64,000 nucleotides of DNA from Pseudomonas sp. PB101 (GTDB taxonomy: Bacteria > Pseudomonadota > Gammaproteobacteria > Pseudomonadales > Pseudomonadaceae), in assembly GCF_009764265.1 (NCBI RefSeq), contig NZ_RWIR01000018.1, forward strand, positions 1-64,000, given 5' to 3'. The position numbers and the translations under genes were made by a program. Each line of letters opens with the position of its first letter. The stretch's first letter is position 1. This document shows, piece after piece, positions 11,575 to 19,645 of this stretch. The notes under the pieces were generated by a model. The model ran no database searches, was not told the DNA's origin, and saw nothing but the letters and a program-made list of their open reading frames with translations.

Positions 11575-12339
11575 TTATTCGTTGATGCGACGGGCCAGGC
11601 TGTTGGCGCTTTCGATCAGCACCCGGCGATAGTCGTTGTAGTTTTTCTTCGCATCGGCGCGCGGGGCGACGATGCACAAAGTCGCGATGGCCACGCCGCC
11701 GGGGTCTTTGACCGGCGCGGCGAAGCAATGGGTAAAGGTGTCGGCGACGCTATCGAAAGAAAAGAAGCCATCGATGCCGGCCTGACGGATTTCCTTGAGG
11801 AACTGCTCCAGAGGCAAGCGTTCGCCATCGGGCAGGATGAAGTCGTCGTGGTCGATCAGGTCGACGATTTCCTGGTCGCTCAGGTGCGCCAGCAACAGGC
11901 GCCCGGAGGCGGTCCAGGGAATGGGCGCGTTTTCGCCGATGTCCGAGGAAATGCGGAAATGCCGCTCCCCCTCCTTCATCAACGCGACGGTGTATTTGCG
12001 CCCGTTGAGCAGGCACATCTGCGCGGTCTCGTGGGTCTGGCTGACGATCTCCTGCAAGGCGTGATCGGCCTCGCGGGTCAGGTCGAAGTGGCGCAAGTGC
12101 GCCTGGCCGAGAAAGTACAACTGACGACCGAGGTAGACGTGACCGTCCTTGCCCACCGGTTCCAGGATCCGTCGTTCCAGCAGCGAGGCCACCAGTTCGT
12201 AGACCGTGGACTTGGGGCTGCCGATGCCGTTGGCGATGTCGTTCGGGCGCAGGGGCTGGCCGACCTCCTTGAGGAAGTCGAGGATATCGAACGCCCGGTC
12301 CAGACCGCGTGCCCGGCGCTTGATGGTGTCTTCGGTCAT
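11575..12339 (-). CDS. IclR-family transcriptional regulator
   Basis: About 254 residues. An N-terminal winged helix-turn-helix (LRPNDIANGIGSPKSTVYEL) is followed by an IclR effector domain ending GGVAIATLCIVAPRADAKKN. The start at 12339 is preferred because GGGA lies 9 nt upstream; an in-frame ATG at 12354 lacks a ribosome-binding site. It lies inside the cluster it probably controls, between ridA and the deaminase gene. IclR members with KDG-type or aromatic ligands are common, consistent with a sugar-acid effector. An inverted repeat that could be its operator lies upstream of the binding-protein gene (15975-15990). Confidence 0.88.
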   Translation of the reverse strand: MTEDTIKRRARGLDRAFDILDFLKEVGQPLRPNDIANGIGSPKSTVYELVASLLERRILEPVGKDGHVYLGRQLYFLGQAHLRHFDLTREADHALQEIVSQTHETAQMCLLNGRKYTVALMKEGERHFRISSDIGENAPIPWTASGRLLLAHLSDQEIVDLIDHDDFILPDGERLPLEQFLKEIRQAGIDGFFSFDSVADTFTHCFAAPVKDPGGVAIATLCIVAPRADAKKNYNDYRRVLIESANSLARRINE

Positions 12340-12398
12340 TTCAGTGGTTCCCATAAAAGTACCGGGAGTTTACCTATAGGCGCGCCGACCGTCAGGCC

Positions 12399-12496
12399 GC
12401 CATCGCGGGCGAGCCCGCTCCCACAGGGATTGATGATGTGTCTGCAATCTGTGGCAGCACACAGAACCTGTGGGAGCGTGGCTTGCCCGCGATGGG
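12399..12496. repeat. REP pair
   Basis: Inverted copies CATCGCGGGCGAGCCCGCTC and GAGCGTGGCTTGCCCGCGAT flanking about 50 nt, between the iclR-type gene and ridA. The right arm carries one extra base (GCGTGGC) relative to the consensus. Confidence 0.8.
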
Positions 12497-12507
12497 CGCG
12501 ACTCGGT

Positions 12508-12897
12508 TCAGGCCTTTTTCTTGTACGCAATGCAGTCGATCTCGACCTTGCAGTCGACCATCATGTTCGCCTGCACACAGGCCCGCGCCGGGGCGTGTTC
12601 GGGTTTGAAGTACTCGGAGAAGACCTTGTTGAAACTGGTGAAATCCCGCGGGTCTTCCAGCCACACGCCGGCACGCACCACGTCTTCCAGGCCATAACCG
12701 GCCTCTTGCAGAATGGCGATCAGGTTCTTCATGGTCTGGTGGGTCTGTTCGACGATACCGCCCGTAATGATCTCGCCATCCACCGCCGGCACCTGCCCGG
12801 AAACGTGCAGCCAGCCATCGGCTTCAACGGCGCGGGCGAAGGGACGAGGCGTGCCGCCTGCAGCGGCGCTGCCGGTGCCGTAACGAGTAATGCTCAT
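12508..12897 (-). CDS. RidA-family enamine/imine deaminase
   Basis: A 129-residue YjgF/YER057c/UK114-type protein. The conserved arginine that anchors the substrate carboxylate is present (R105 in APARACVQA), with the conserved glutamate at E119. RidA proteins hydrolyse reactive enamine or imine intermediates released by PLP dehydratases, which fits the PLP deaminase two genes downstream. It sits 30 nt after the ABC ATPase gene and is probably in the same transcript. The exact imine is unknown. Confidence 0.92.
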   Translation of the reverse strand: MSITRYGTGSAAAGGTPRPFARAVEADGWLHVSGQVPAVDGEIITGGIVEQTHQTMKNLIAILQEAGYGLEDVVRAGVWLEDPRDFTSFNKVFSEYFKPEHAPARACVQANMMVDCKVEIDCIAYKKKA

Positions 12898-12927
12898 GAG
12901 TGTTTCTCCTGATTGAAAATTGAAGGA

Positions 12928-13722
12928 TCAAAAACGCGTGTTCTTGAGAAATTCCGCCAGACGCGGCGATTGCGGGCGCTCGAACAGCGCCTTGGGTGGC
13001 CCCTGCTCTTCGATGCGCCCCTGATTCATGAAAACGATCTTGTCCGAAACCTCGAAGGCAAAGCGCATTTCGTGGGTCACCAGCAGCATGGTCATGCCGT
13101 CTTCGGCCAGGCCCTTGATCACGCTCAACACTTCGCCGACCAGTTCCGGGTCCAGCGCCGAGGTCACTTCGTCGAACAGCATCAGGCTGGGGTTCATCGC
13201 GATCGCCCGGGCAATCGCCACGCGCTGCTGCTGGCCGCCGGACAACTGACCGGGAAAGTGGTCACGCCGTTCCAGCAGGCCGACGCGCTCCAGCCATTTC
13301 TCGGCCAGGGCCACCGCCTCGTCCTTGTGCAGTTTCTTGACCTTGAGCAGGCCCAGGGTGACGTTCTGCAAGGCGGTCAGGTGCGGAAACAGGTTGAACT
13401 GCTGGAACGCCATGCCGGTCATGGCGCGATGGCGGGCGATGACTTTTTCCGGATGGCGTATGCGCTTGCCGTTGACCTCGTCGTAACCGATGGATTCGCC
13501 ATCGAGCAGGATCTGCCCGCCCTGGAACTCTTCGAGCATGTTCACGCAGCGCAGCAAGGTGGTCTTGCCCGAGCCGCTGGAGCCGATCAACGTCACCACG
13601 TTGCCGCGTTGCAGGGTCAGGTCGACGCCCTTGAGCACCTCGAGCTGGTCGTAACGCTTGTGCAGGCCGCGAATATCCAGCAACGGTTGGCCGTCTTGTG
13701 CATGGGTTTGAGTCTGAGTCAT
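12928..13722 (-). CDS. Amino-acid-type ABC transporter ATPase
   Basis: A 264-residue polar amino acid uptake (PAAT) ATPase. Walker A is GSSGSGKT (47-54), the signature is [14 protein letters not shown], and Walker B with catalytic glutamate is [12 protein letters not shown]. The start codon overlaps the end of the upstream permease gene by 4 nt (13719-13722), so translation is coupled. It energises the importer made with the two permeases at 13719-14381 and 14391-15053 and the binding protein at 15101-15949. Confidence 0.95.
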   Translation of the reverse strand: MTQTQTHAQDGQPLLDIRGLHKRYDQLEVLKGVDLTLQRGNVVTLIGSSGSGKTTLLRCVNMLEEFQGGQILLDGESIGYDEVNGKRIRHPEKVIARHRAMTGMAFQQFNLFPHLTALQNVTLGLLKVKKLHKDEAVALAEKWLERVGLLERRDHFPGQLSGGQQQRVAIARAIAMNPSLMLFDEVTSALDPELVGEVLSVIKGLAEDGMTMLLVTHEMRFAFEVSDKIVFMNQGRIEEQGPPKALFERPQSPRLAEFLKNTRF

Positions 13723-14381
13723 GGCAAAGCCACCCGCTTTTCAATGTGCCGGCCGAGTAACTCGATGCCGTAGTTGATGACGAAGAACAGGAAACCGGCG
13801 AACAGGTAAAACTCCAGGGTCATGAACGTCCGGGCAATGATCTGCTGGGTACTGAGCAGCAATTCCGCCACGCCGATCACCGACAACAGGGTCGAGGCCT
13901 TGACGATCTCGGTCGACGAATTGACCCAGGTCGGCAGGATCTGCCGCAACGCCTGGGGCAACAGCACATAACCCAGGGCCTGGTAGAACGTCAGGCCGAT
14001 GGCCTTGCTCGCTTCCATCTGCCCGCGCGGCAATGCCTGCAGGGCACCGCGCACGATCTCGGCGACGTGGGAACCGCAGAACAGCGTCAAACCCAGCGCA
14101 CCGGCCTGGAACGCACTGATCTGCCAGCCCAGTGCCGGCGCCATGTAGAAGCACGCCAACACCAGCACGAACACCGGCGTGCCGCGAATCACATCGACAT
14201 AAAAACGAAACGGCGCGCGCATCCAGAACTTGCCGTAGGTCAGCACCAGACCGGTGACGACGCCAAGCAGCGTGCCGAGCAGAATCGCCAGCACCGACAC
14301 CTGGACACTGGTCAGGAAGCCTTGCAGCAGCACTTCGCGCGCGACCCATAATTCATGCAACCAACTGGGGGATTCGTACAT
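13719..14381 (-). CDS. Amino-acid-type ABC transporter permease (second subunit)
   Basis: A 220-residue inner-membrane permease of the His/Glu/Gln/Arg/opine class with about five helices. The EAA loop is the segment [21 protein letters not shown] near 120-140. It starts 9 nt after the stop of the other permease and overlaps the ATPase start by 4 nt. Together with its paralogue it forms the translocation pore of the importer. Confidence 0.93.
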   Translation of the reverse strand: MYESPSWLHELWVAREVLLQGFLTSVQVSVLAILLGTLLGVVTGLVLTYGKFWMRAPFRFYVDVIRGTPVFVLVLACFYMAPALGWQISAFQAGALGLTLFCGSHVAEIVRGALQALPRGQMEASKAIGLTFYQALGYVLLPQALRQILPTWVNSSTEIVKASTLLSVIGVAELLLSTQQIIARTFMTLEFYLFAGFLFFVINYGIELLGRHIEKRVALP

Positions 14382-14390
14382 GGGGAGCTC

Positions 14391-15053
14391 CTATCGGCGA
14401 ATCGCCAGACGCTGTTCGAGGTAACGCAGCATCATGGCAATCAGGTAACAGGCCGCCACATAGAGCGCCGTGGTCACCATCCAGGTTTCAATCACCCGGT
14501 AGCTTTCGACATTGATCTTGCGCGCGTAATAGGTCAGCTCCGGCACGGCGATCGCGGCCGCCAGCGAGGTGTCCTTGAACAACGAAATGAAGTTGTTCGA
14601 CAGCGCCGGCAAGACATTGCGCAGCATTACCGGCACGGTGACGTAGGCCTTGACCTGCCACTCGCCCAGACCAATGGCCAGGCCGGCTTCGCGCTGGCCC
14701 TTGGGAATGCTCAGCAAACCGCCGCGGAACACTTCGGTCAGGTAGGCCCCGGCGTACAGCGACAGGGTGATGATGAACGAAGGAATCTTGTCCAGACGGA
14801 TCCCCAGGCTCGGCAACGCAAAGTAGATCAACAGAATCAACACCAGGATCGGCGTGTTACGAATCACCGTGACATACACCGACGCCAGCACCCGCAATGC
14901 GCGGTGCTTCGACAACAAAGCAAACGCCATCATCAGGCCGATCACGCAGCCGATGGCGATCGACACCAGGGCCAGTTCAAGGCCCAGGCCGAGCCCCGCC
15001 AACAAGGTGTCGAAATCGCGCCACACGGCGGCAAAGTTCAACTGATAGTTCAT
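14391..15053 (-). CDS. Amino-acid-type ABC transporter permease (first subunit)
   Basis: A 220-residue inner-membrane permease paralogous to its downstream neighbour. The EAA loop is SIPKGQREAGLAIGLGEWQV near 130-150. The ATG at 15053 (MNYQLNFAAVWRD) is chosen over an extension to 15083 because it matches the normal N-terminus for this class. A 47-nt gap follows the binding-protein gene. Confidence 0.92.
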   Translation of the reverse strand: MNYQLNFAAVWRDFDTLLAGLGLGLELALVSIAIGCVIGLMMAFALLSKHRALRVLASVYVTVIRNTPILVLILLIYFALPSLGIRLDKIPSFIITLSLYAGAYLTEVFRGGLLSIPKGQREAGLAIGLGEWQVKAYVTVPVMLRNVLPALSNNFISLFKDTSLAAAIAVPELTYYARKINVESYRVIETWMVTTALYVAACYLIAMMLRYLEQRLAIRR

Positions 15054-15100
15054 GGTCAGCAGTACCTTGAGCGGGGCGCGCACGCCCCGCTCTCACGGGG

Positions 15101-15949
15101 TCATTTGAATTCGACGGGGAAACCGATCGCTGGCGACGGCAGGTCTACGCCGAACCACTGCTTGAACGACGCCGCGTAAGTCGGGAACTCCACGCCGGTC
15201 ATGGCTTCATGCAGGGTGGTGTTGACGAAGTTCAGCCAGTCCTGATCGCCGCGCTTGACCGCGCAGGCATAGGTCTGTGGGCTCCAGGCGTAGGCCGGGC
15301 TGCGATAACGGCCAGGGTTCTGCACCATCAGGTATTTCACCGAAGACTGGTCGGTGGCTGCCGCGTCGGCGCGGCCGGAGTTCACGGCCTGGTACATGAG
15401 GTCCACGCTGTCGTACTGATCAACCTTGGCCTTGGGCAGCGCCTGGTGCACCAGCTCTTCGGCATAGACGTTCTGCAGCACCGCCACGGTCAGGCCATCG
15501 CCGGCGGCGTTCATGTCATCGACTTCCTTGTACTTGCTGTTCGCCGGCAGCAGCAGGCCGACACCTTCACGGTAGTACGGCAGGGTAAACGCCACTTGCT
15601 GGGCGCGGCTGGCCGTCACGGTGATGAACTGGCAACTGATGTCGACCTTGTCGGTCAGCAGGTTGGGAATCCGCGCATCGGACGACTGCACCACGTACTC
15701 GACCTTGCTCGGGTCGTTGAACAGCCCCTTGGCAATCATGTGCCCGATATCGATATCGAAACCCTGCAACTTGCCATCCGCACCCTGGAAGTGCCACGGC
15801 GCGTTGGTGCTGCCGGTGCCCACAATCAGTTTGCCGCGGGACAGAACGCTGTCGAGCTTGCTGTCCGCCGCCTGGGCCACGCCCATGGCAGCGGCTGAAG
15901 CTGCGAAAAGAACAACACACGCTTTGAACAAGGAAGGTCGGCGATGCAT
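15101..15949 (-). CDS. Periplasmic solute-binding protein of an amino-acid-type ABC importer
   Basis: A 282-residue family-3 (SBP_bac_3) binding protein. A signal peptide (about 1-28) starts MHRRPSLFKACVVLFAA and ends AMGVAQAAD. The mature part has the usual DSKLDSVLSRGKLIVGTG opening and DIDIGHMIAKGLF segment. GGAG lies 8 nt before the ATG at 15949, which decides the start over a GTG three codons earlier. It is the first gene of the minus-strand operon and probably the most expressed. Ligand unknown; the neighbours suggest an amino-sugar acid. Confidence 0.92.
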   Translation of the reverse strand: MHRRPSLFKACVVLFAASAAAMGVAQAADSKLDSVLSRGKLIVGTGSTNAPWHFQGADGKLQGFDIDIGHMIAKGLFNDPSKVEYVVQSSDARIPNLLTDKVDISCQFITVTASRAQQVAFTLPYYREGVGLLLPANSKYKEVDDMNAAGDGLTVAVLQNVYAEELVHQALPKAKVDQYDSVDLMYQAVNSGRADAAATDQSSVKYLMVQNPGRYRSPAYAWSPQTYACAVKRGDQDWLNFVNTTLHEAMTGVEFPTYAASFKQWFGVDLPSPAIGFPVEFK

Positions 15950-15974
15950 GGCAAGCACTCCAGGGTGATGTTTA

Positions 15975-15990
15975 TTCCGCTATACCGGAA
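15975..15990. promoter_or_regulatory. Inverted repeat, candidate IclR-type operator
   Basis: TTCCG-CTATAC-CGGAA is a perfect 5-bp inverted repeat 26 bp upstream of the binding-protein start. A third half-site CGGAATA lies at 16006-16012, and TATTCCG (15973-15979) pairs with it as an outer repeat. Placement suits repression or activation of the importer operon by the IclR-family regulator encoded within it. This is inference from position. Confidence 0.4.
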
Positions 15991-16222
15991 CGTGGTATGT
16001 AACAACGGAATAGACAGCAGAAAGTGTGCCACAGGATGTGAAGGGAATGGGAGGGGGATTGAAATTTGTTTTGAATCAGAGGGATGCGTGCAGACAGAAA
16101 AAAGCGTTACCAAACGCACGGACTGTCAGGCGCTACCGTTGGCTACAGGAGGCGGGTATCTGGTTCACAACCGGGCGCCCATTGCCCCATTCCAGGCAAG
16201 ACCTGCGAGCCAGTGCAGTTCA

Positions 16223-16252
16223 TTGGACAACCCCCCATCCGACTGCTTTATT
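16223..16252 (+). promoter_or_regulatory. Weak candidate sigma-70 promoter for the nfr operon
   Basis: TTGGAC (16223-16228) and TTTATT (16247-16252) with an 18-bp spacer, ending 67 bp before the wecB ATG. The match is moderate, and no other promoter stands out in the spacer. Confidence 0.3.
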
Positions 16253-16319
16253 CATTGTTCAAGTGATAACCGGTCTTAACAGCCGCGTCGCTTCGGCGTG
16301 CGCAGCCCCAGGAGGGTTC

Positions 16320-17474
16320 ATGTCATTCAAAGTCATGATGGTTTTCGGCACACGTCCGGAGGCCATCAAGATGGCGCCGCTGGCTCGGGTCCTGCGTAAC
16401 TGGCCCGGTATCGATCTGAACATCTGCTCCACCGGCCAGCACCGGGAAATGCTCAAGCAAGTGCTCGACTCTTTCGAATTGGTGGTCGACGAAGACTTGC
16501 AGGTGATGACCCAGGGCCAGACCCTCAATGGCCTCTCGGAACAACTGCTGGGGCATCTCGACAAAGCCTACGAACGAGTGCAGCCGGATATCGTGTTGGT
16601 GCACGGCGACACCACCACCAGCTTCATTGCCGCCCTCGCCGCCTTCAATCGCCAGATACCCATCGGCCATGTCGAGGCCGGCTTGCGTACCGGCAATTTG
16701 CGCGCACCCTGGCCGGAGGAAGCCAACCGGCACCTGACCGGCGTTATCGCCGACCTGCATTTTGCACCGACCACCAAGAGCGAAGACAACCTGCTGCGCG
16801 AAGGTGTGCCCAAGGCCAATATCGAAGTGACCGGCAATACCGTGATCGACGCCCTGGTATGGATGCGCGACCACCAACAGGCGAGCCAGTGGCACCCGGC
16901 CAGTGACTCGCCACTTGCCGTGCTCGACGACAGCCGGCGCATGGTGCTGATCACCGGGCACCGGCGGGAAAATTTCGGCGGTGGCTTCCGCAATATCTGC
17001 CTGGCGTTGGCCACCCTCGCCCAGCGCTATCCCGACGTGCAGTTCGTCTACCCGGTGCACCTCAACCCGCAGGTGCAAAACGCGGTGTACAGCGTGCTGT
17101 CGGACAAGCCCAACATCTATCTGGTGGCACCGCAGGACTACCAGCATTTCGTCTGGCTGATGGGGCGTGCGTACTTCATCCTCAGCGATTCCGGCGGCAT
17201 CCAGGAGGAAGCCCCGGCCATCGGCAAACCGCTGCTGGTGCTGCGCGATGTCACGGAGCGGCCATCGGTGCTCGAAGGCGGAACGGTGCTGCTGGTGGGC
17301 ACCGACACCGACCGGATCGTCAAGGAGTCCTGCCTGTTGCTCGATGACCAGGCCACGTTCCAGCGCATGAGTCGTATCCATAGCCCGTACGGCGACGGCC
17401 ACGCCAGCGAACGGATCGCCAATCGTCTCGGCGTCTGGCTCAAACATCGCGCGGCCTCGGGAAAAGCCGTATGA
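16320..17474 (+). CDS. wecB: UDP-N-acetylglucosamine 2-epimerase
   Basis: A 384-residue non-hydrolysing epimerase that interconverts UDP-GlcNAc and UDP-ManNAc. Family motifs include FGTRPEAIKMAPL (9-21), VHGDTTTSF (about 91-99), HVEAGLRTGNLRAPWPEE (about 117-134) and SDSGGIQEEAP (about 290-300). The start at 16320 has AGGAGG upstream; an open extension to 16026 has no family similarity. Its TGA overlaps the ATG of nfrB, so it heads a coupled operon and probably supplies UDP-ManNAc to the NfrB glycosyltransferase, as WecB (NfrC) does in E. coli N4-receptor synthesis. It is probably a dedicated copy, separate from any cell-envelope wecB. Confidence 0.93.
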   Translation: MSFKVMMVFGTRPEAIKMAPLARVLRNWPGIDLNICSTGQHREMLKQVLDSFELVVDEDLQVMTQGQTLNGLSEQLLGHLDKAYERVQPDIVLVHGDTTTSFIAALAAFNRQIPIGHVEAGLRTGNLRAPWPEEANRHLTGVIADLHFAPTTKSEDNLLREGVPKANIEVTGNTVIDALVWMRDHQQASQWHPASDSPLAVLDDSRRMVLITGHRRENFGGGFRNICLALATLAQRYPDVQFVYPVHLNPQVQNAVYSVLSDKPNIYLVAPQDYQHFVWLMGRAYFILSDSGGIQEEAPAIGKPLLVLRDVTERPSVLEGGTVLLVGTDTDRIVKESCLLLDDQATFQRMSRIHSPYGDGHASERIANRLGVWLKHRAASGKAV

Positions 17475-19645
17475 GCCTGGAGCTGGTCGATTTTTTTGCC
17501 TACGTGCTGTTCGGACTCAAATACCTCGCGATTATCCTCGCCCTGCTGATGTTCATTCTCGGGCTCGATGACCTGTTCATCGACCTGGTGTACTGGACCC
17601 GCAAACTGATCCGGCGCTGGCGGATCTATGAAAAATTCGAGCGCGCCGATGAAGAGCGGCTGTACACCATCGGCGAAAAACCCCTGGCGATCATGGTGCC
17701 CGCGTGGAACGAAGTCGGCGTGGTCGGTGAAATGGCGCGCCTGGCCGCCTCGACCATCGATTACGAGAACTACCAGATTTTCGTCGGCACCTACCCCAAC
17801 GACGCCGAGACCCAGGCCGACGTCGATGCCGTTTGCCTGCACTATCCCAACGTGCACAAGGTGGTATGCGCCCGCCCCGGCCCGACCAGCAAGGCCGACT
17901 GCCTGAACAACGTGATCGACGCCATCCTGCGTTTTGAAAGCGATGCAAAGATCCAGTTCGCCGGCTTCATCCTGCACGATGCCGAGGACGTGATTTCGCC
18001 CATGGAGTTGCGCCTGTTCAACTACCTGCTGCCGGCCAAGGACCTGATCCAGATTCCGGTCTACCCCTACGCGCCGGAATGGAAAGGCTTCACCGCCGGG
18101 CACTACGTCGACGAGTTCGCCGAGAACCATGGCAAGGACGTCATCGTGCGCGAAGCGCTGACCGGGCAAGTGCCCAGCGCCGGCGTCGGCACCTGCTTCA
18201 GCCGCAAGGCGATCAGTGCCCTGCTCGAGGACGGTGACGGTATCGCCTTCGACGTGCAGAGCCTGACCGAAGACTACGACATCGGTTTTCGCCTCAAGCA
18301 AAAAGGCATGAAGTGCATCTTCGCCCGCTATTCGGTGACCGATCCGAAATTGGCGCTGGAGCAGCCCTGGGTGTTCGGCATGAACCGCGCTTTCTCCCAG
18401 GTGATCTGCGTGCGCGAGCACTTTCCCCGAGACTTGCAGCACGCGATCCGGCAGAAGTCGCGCTGGATCGTCGGCATCGTGTTCCAGGGCACCAAGAACC
18501 TCGGCTGGAGCCCCAAGGGCCTGCTCAATTATTTCCTGTGGCGCGACCGTCGCGGCTTGATTGCGTACCTGCTGAGTTTCCTCGTCAATCTACTGTTCGT
18601 GGTGCTGTTGGCAATGTGGCTGGTGACGGTGATTTCACCGAACGCCTGGCGTTATCCGTCGATCCTTGCCGGCAGTTCGCTGCTGACGACCTTGCTCTGG
18701 CTCAATGGCCTGATGCTGCTCAATCGGTTGTTCCAGCGCGGCTGGTTCGTCACCCGCTATTACGGTCTGGTCGAAGGGCTGCTGTCCGCCCCGCGAATGA
18801 TGTGGAGCAACTTCGTCAACTTCTTCGCCAACCTGCGCGCGCTGCGTCAGGTCATGGAGATGGGCGACTCACGTCGCGTGGCCTGGGACAAGACCACCCA
18901 CGAATTCCCCGCCTTGACCCAGGCCCAGCGCACCCCGCTCGGGCATCGACTGGTGGAAAAAGGTTTGCTGAGTGAAGACCAGCTGGAAGCGGCGGTGACC
19001 AACCCTGTGCGTCGGCGCCTGGGTCGTGAACTGCTGCTGCGCGGGCACATCGACACCACGCAGCTTGTGCAAGAGCTGGCAGAACAACTGGACCTGGAGT
19101 GGGCACCGCTGAATCCGTTCAAACTCGACAAGCACCTGATCGCTGCAGTACCCCGCAAGATTGCCACGCACTACGGTGTGCTGCCGGTTGCCGAAGAAGG
19201 CGACACCCTGGTGCTGGCGTCCGAAGGCCCGGTGAGCCAGGTGTCCCTCGGCGCCATCAGCCGTCAACTGAAGCGCCCGGTGCGTTGCCGCCTTGCGCCA
19301 CAAGGCCGGGTGACGCTGGGGATCCGCTACTGGTACGCCAGCCCTCGTCAAAGCGAAGAAGTCCATCGGATGCTCGAGGTGCTTGAGCAGCATCAGGACG
19401 ACGAAGACCTGATCGAGCGCGTCAGCCACCACCAGGTGCTGCTGGGCAATCTGTTGCAAGTACGCGGCATGGTGCCGCCAACCCTGTTCAATCAGGCGTT
19501 GATCGATTTCGATGCGGAAAAAATGTCACTGGGCGAACACTTGATAGAACGCGGCATGATCACTCGGGAAATCCTCGAACAAGCCCTGGCCGATCAGGCC
19601 AGCGAACAACAGGCGGCTTACCGCATTGCCCGGGAGGTCGCATGA
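17471..19645 (+). CDS. nfrB: NfrB-type membrane glycosyltransferase with c-di-GMP-binding-like C-terminus
   Basis: A 724-residue protein with an N-terminal helix (about 10-32) and a GT2-type processive transferase domain (about 70-335): acidic motifs HDAEDV (169-174) and TED (266-268), and QKSRW (328-332) matching QxxRW. More helices follow near 350-450. The C-terminal third (488-709) contains four LG-x2-L-x3-G repeats of the MshEN kind (at about 490, 517, 658 and 687) around a GspE-N-like segment. MshEN domains bind c-di-GMP, and E. coli NfrB is activated by it. The gene overlaps wecB and nfrA by 4 nt each. The likely role is polymerisation of a ManNAc-containing exopolysaccharide. Confidence 0.9.
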   Translation: MSLELVDFFAYVLFGLKYLAIILALLMFILGLDDLFIDLVYWTRKLIRRWRIYEKFERADEERLYTIGEKPLAIMVPAWNEVGVVGEMARLAASTIDYENYQIFVGTYPNDAETQADVDAVCLHYPNVHKVVCARPGPTSKADCLNNVIDAILRFESDAKIQFAGFILHDAEDVISPMELRLFNYLLPAKDLIQIPVYPYAPEWKGFTAGHYVDEFAENHGKDVIVREALTGQVPSAGVGTCFSRKAISALLEDGDGIAFDVQSLTEDYDIGFRLKQKGMKCIFARYSVTDPKLALEQPWVFGMNRAFSQVICVREHFPRDLQHAIRQKSRWIVGIVFQGTKNLGWSPKGLLNYFLWRDRRGLIAYLLSFLVNLLFVVLLAMWLVTVISPNAWRYPSILAGSSLLTTLLWLNGLMLLNRLFQRGWFVTRYYGLVEGLLSAPRMMWSNFVNFFANLRALRQVMEMGDSRRVAWDKTTHEFPALTQAQRTPLGHRLVEKGLLSEDQLEAAVTNPVRRRLGRELLLRGHIDTTQLVQELAEQLDLEWAPLNPFKLDKHLIAAVPRKIATHYGVLPVAEEGDTLVLASEGPVSQVSLGAISRQLKRPVRCRLAPQGRVTLGIRYWYASPRQSEEVHRMLEVLEQHQDDEDLIERVSHHQVLLGNLLQVRGMVPPTLFNQALIDFDAEKMSLGEHLIERGMITREILEQALADQASEQQAAYRIAREVA

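Larger units (their letters stand above)
15950..16319. other. 370-bp divergent control region
   Basis: This spacer lies between the ABC importer operon (leftward) and the nfr operon (rightward). It holds the inverted repeat at 15975-15990, a weak sigma-70-like element at 16223-16252 and the AGGAGG ribosome-binding site for wecB. The rest shows no convincing gene, although weak open frames cross it. Confidence 0.6.

Noticed and set aside
16026..16319. N-terminal extension of wecB
   Set aside because: No similarity to the epimerase family; AGGAGG right before 16320 marks the start.
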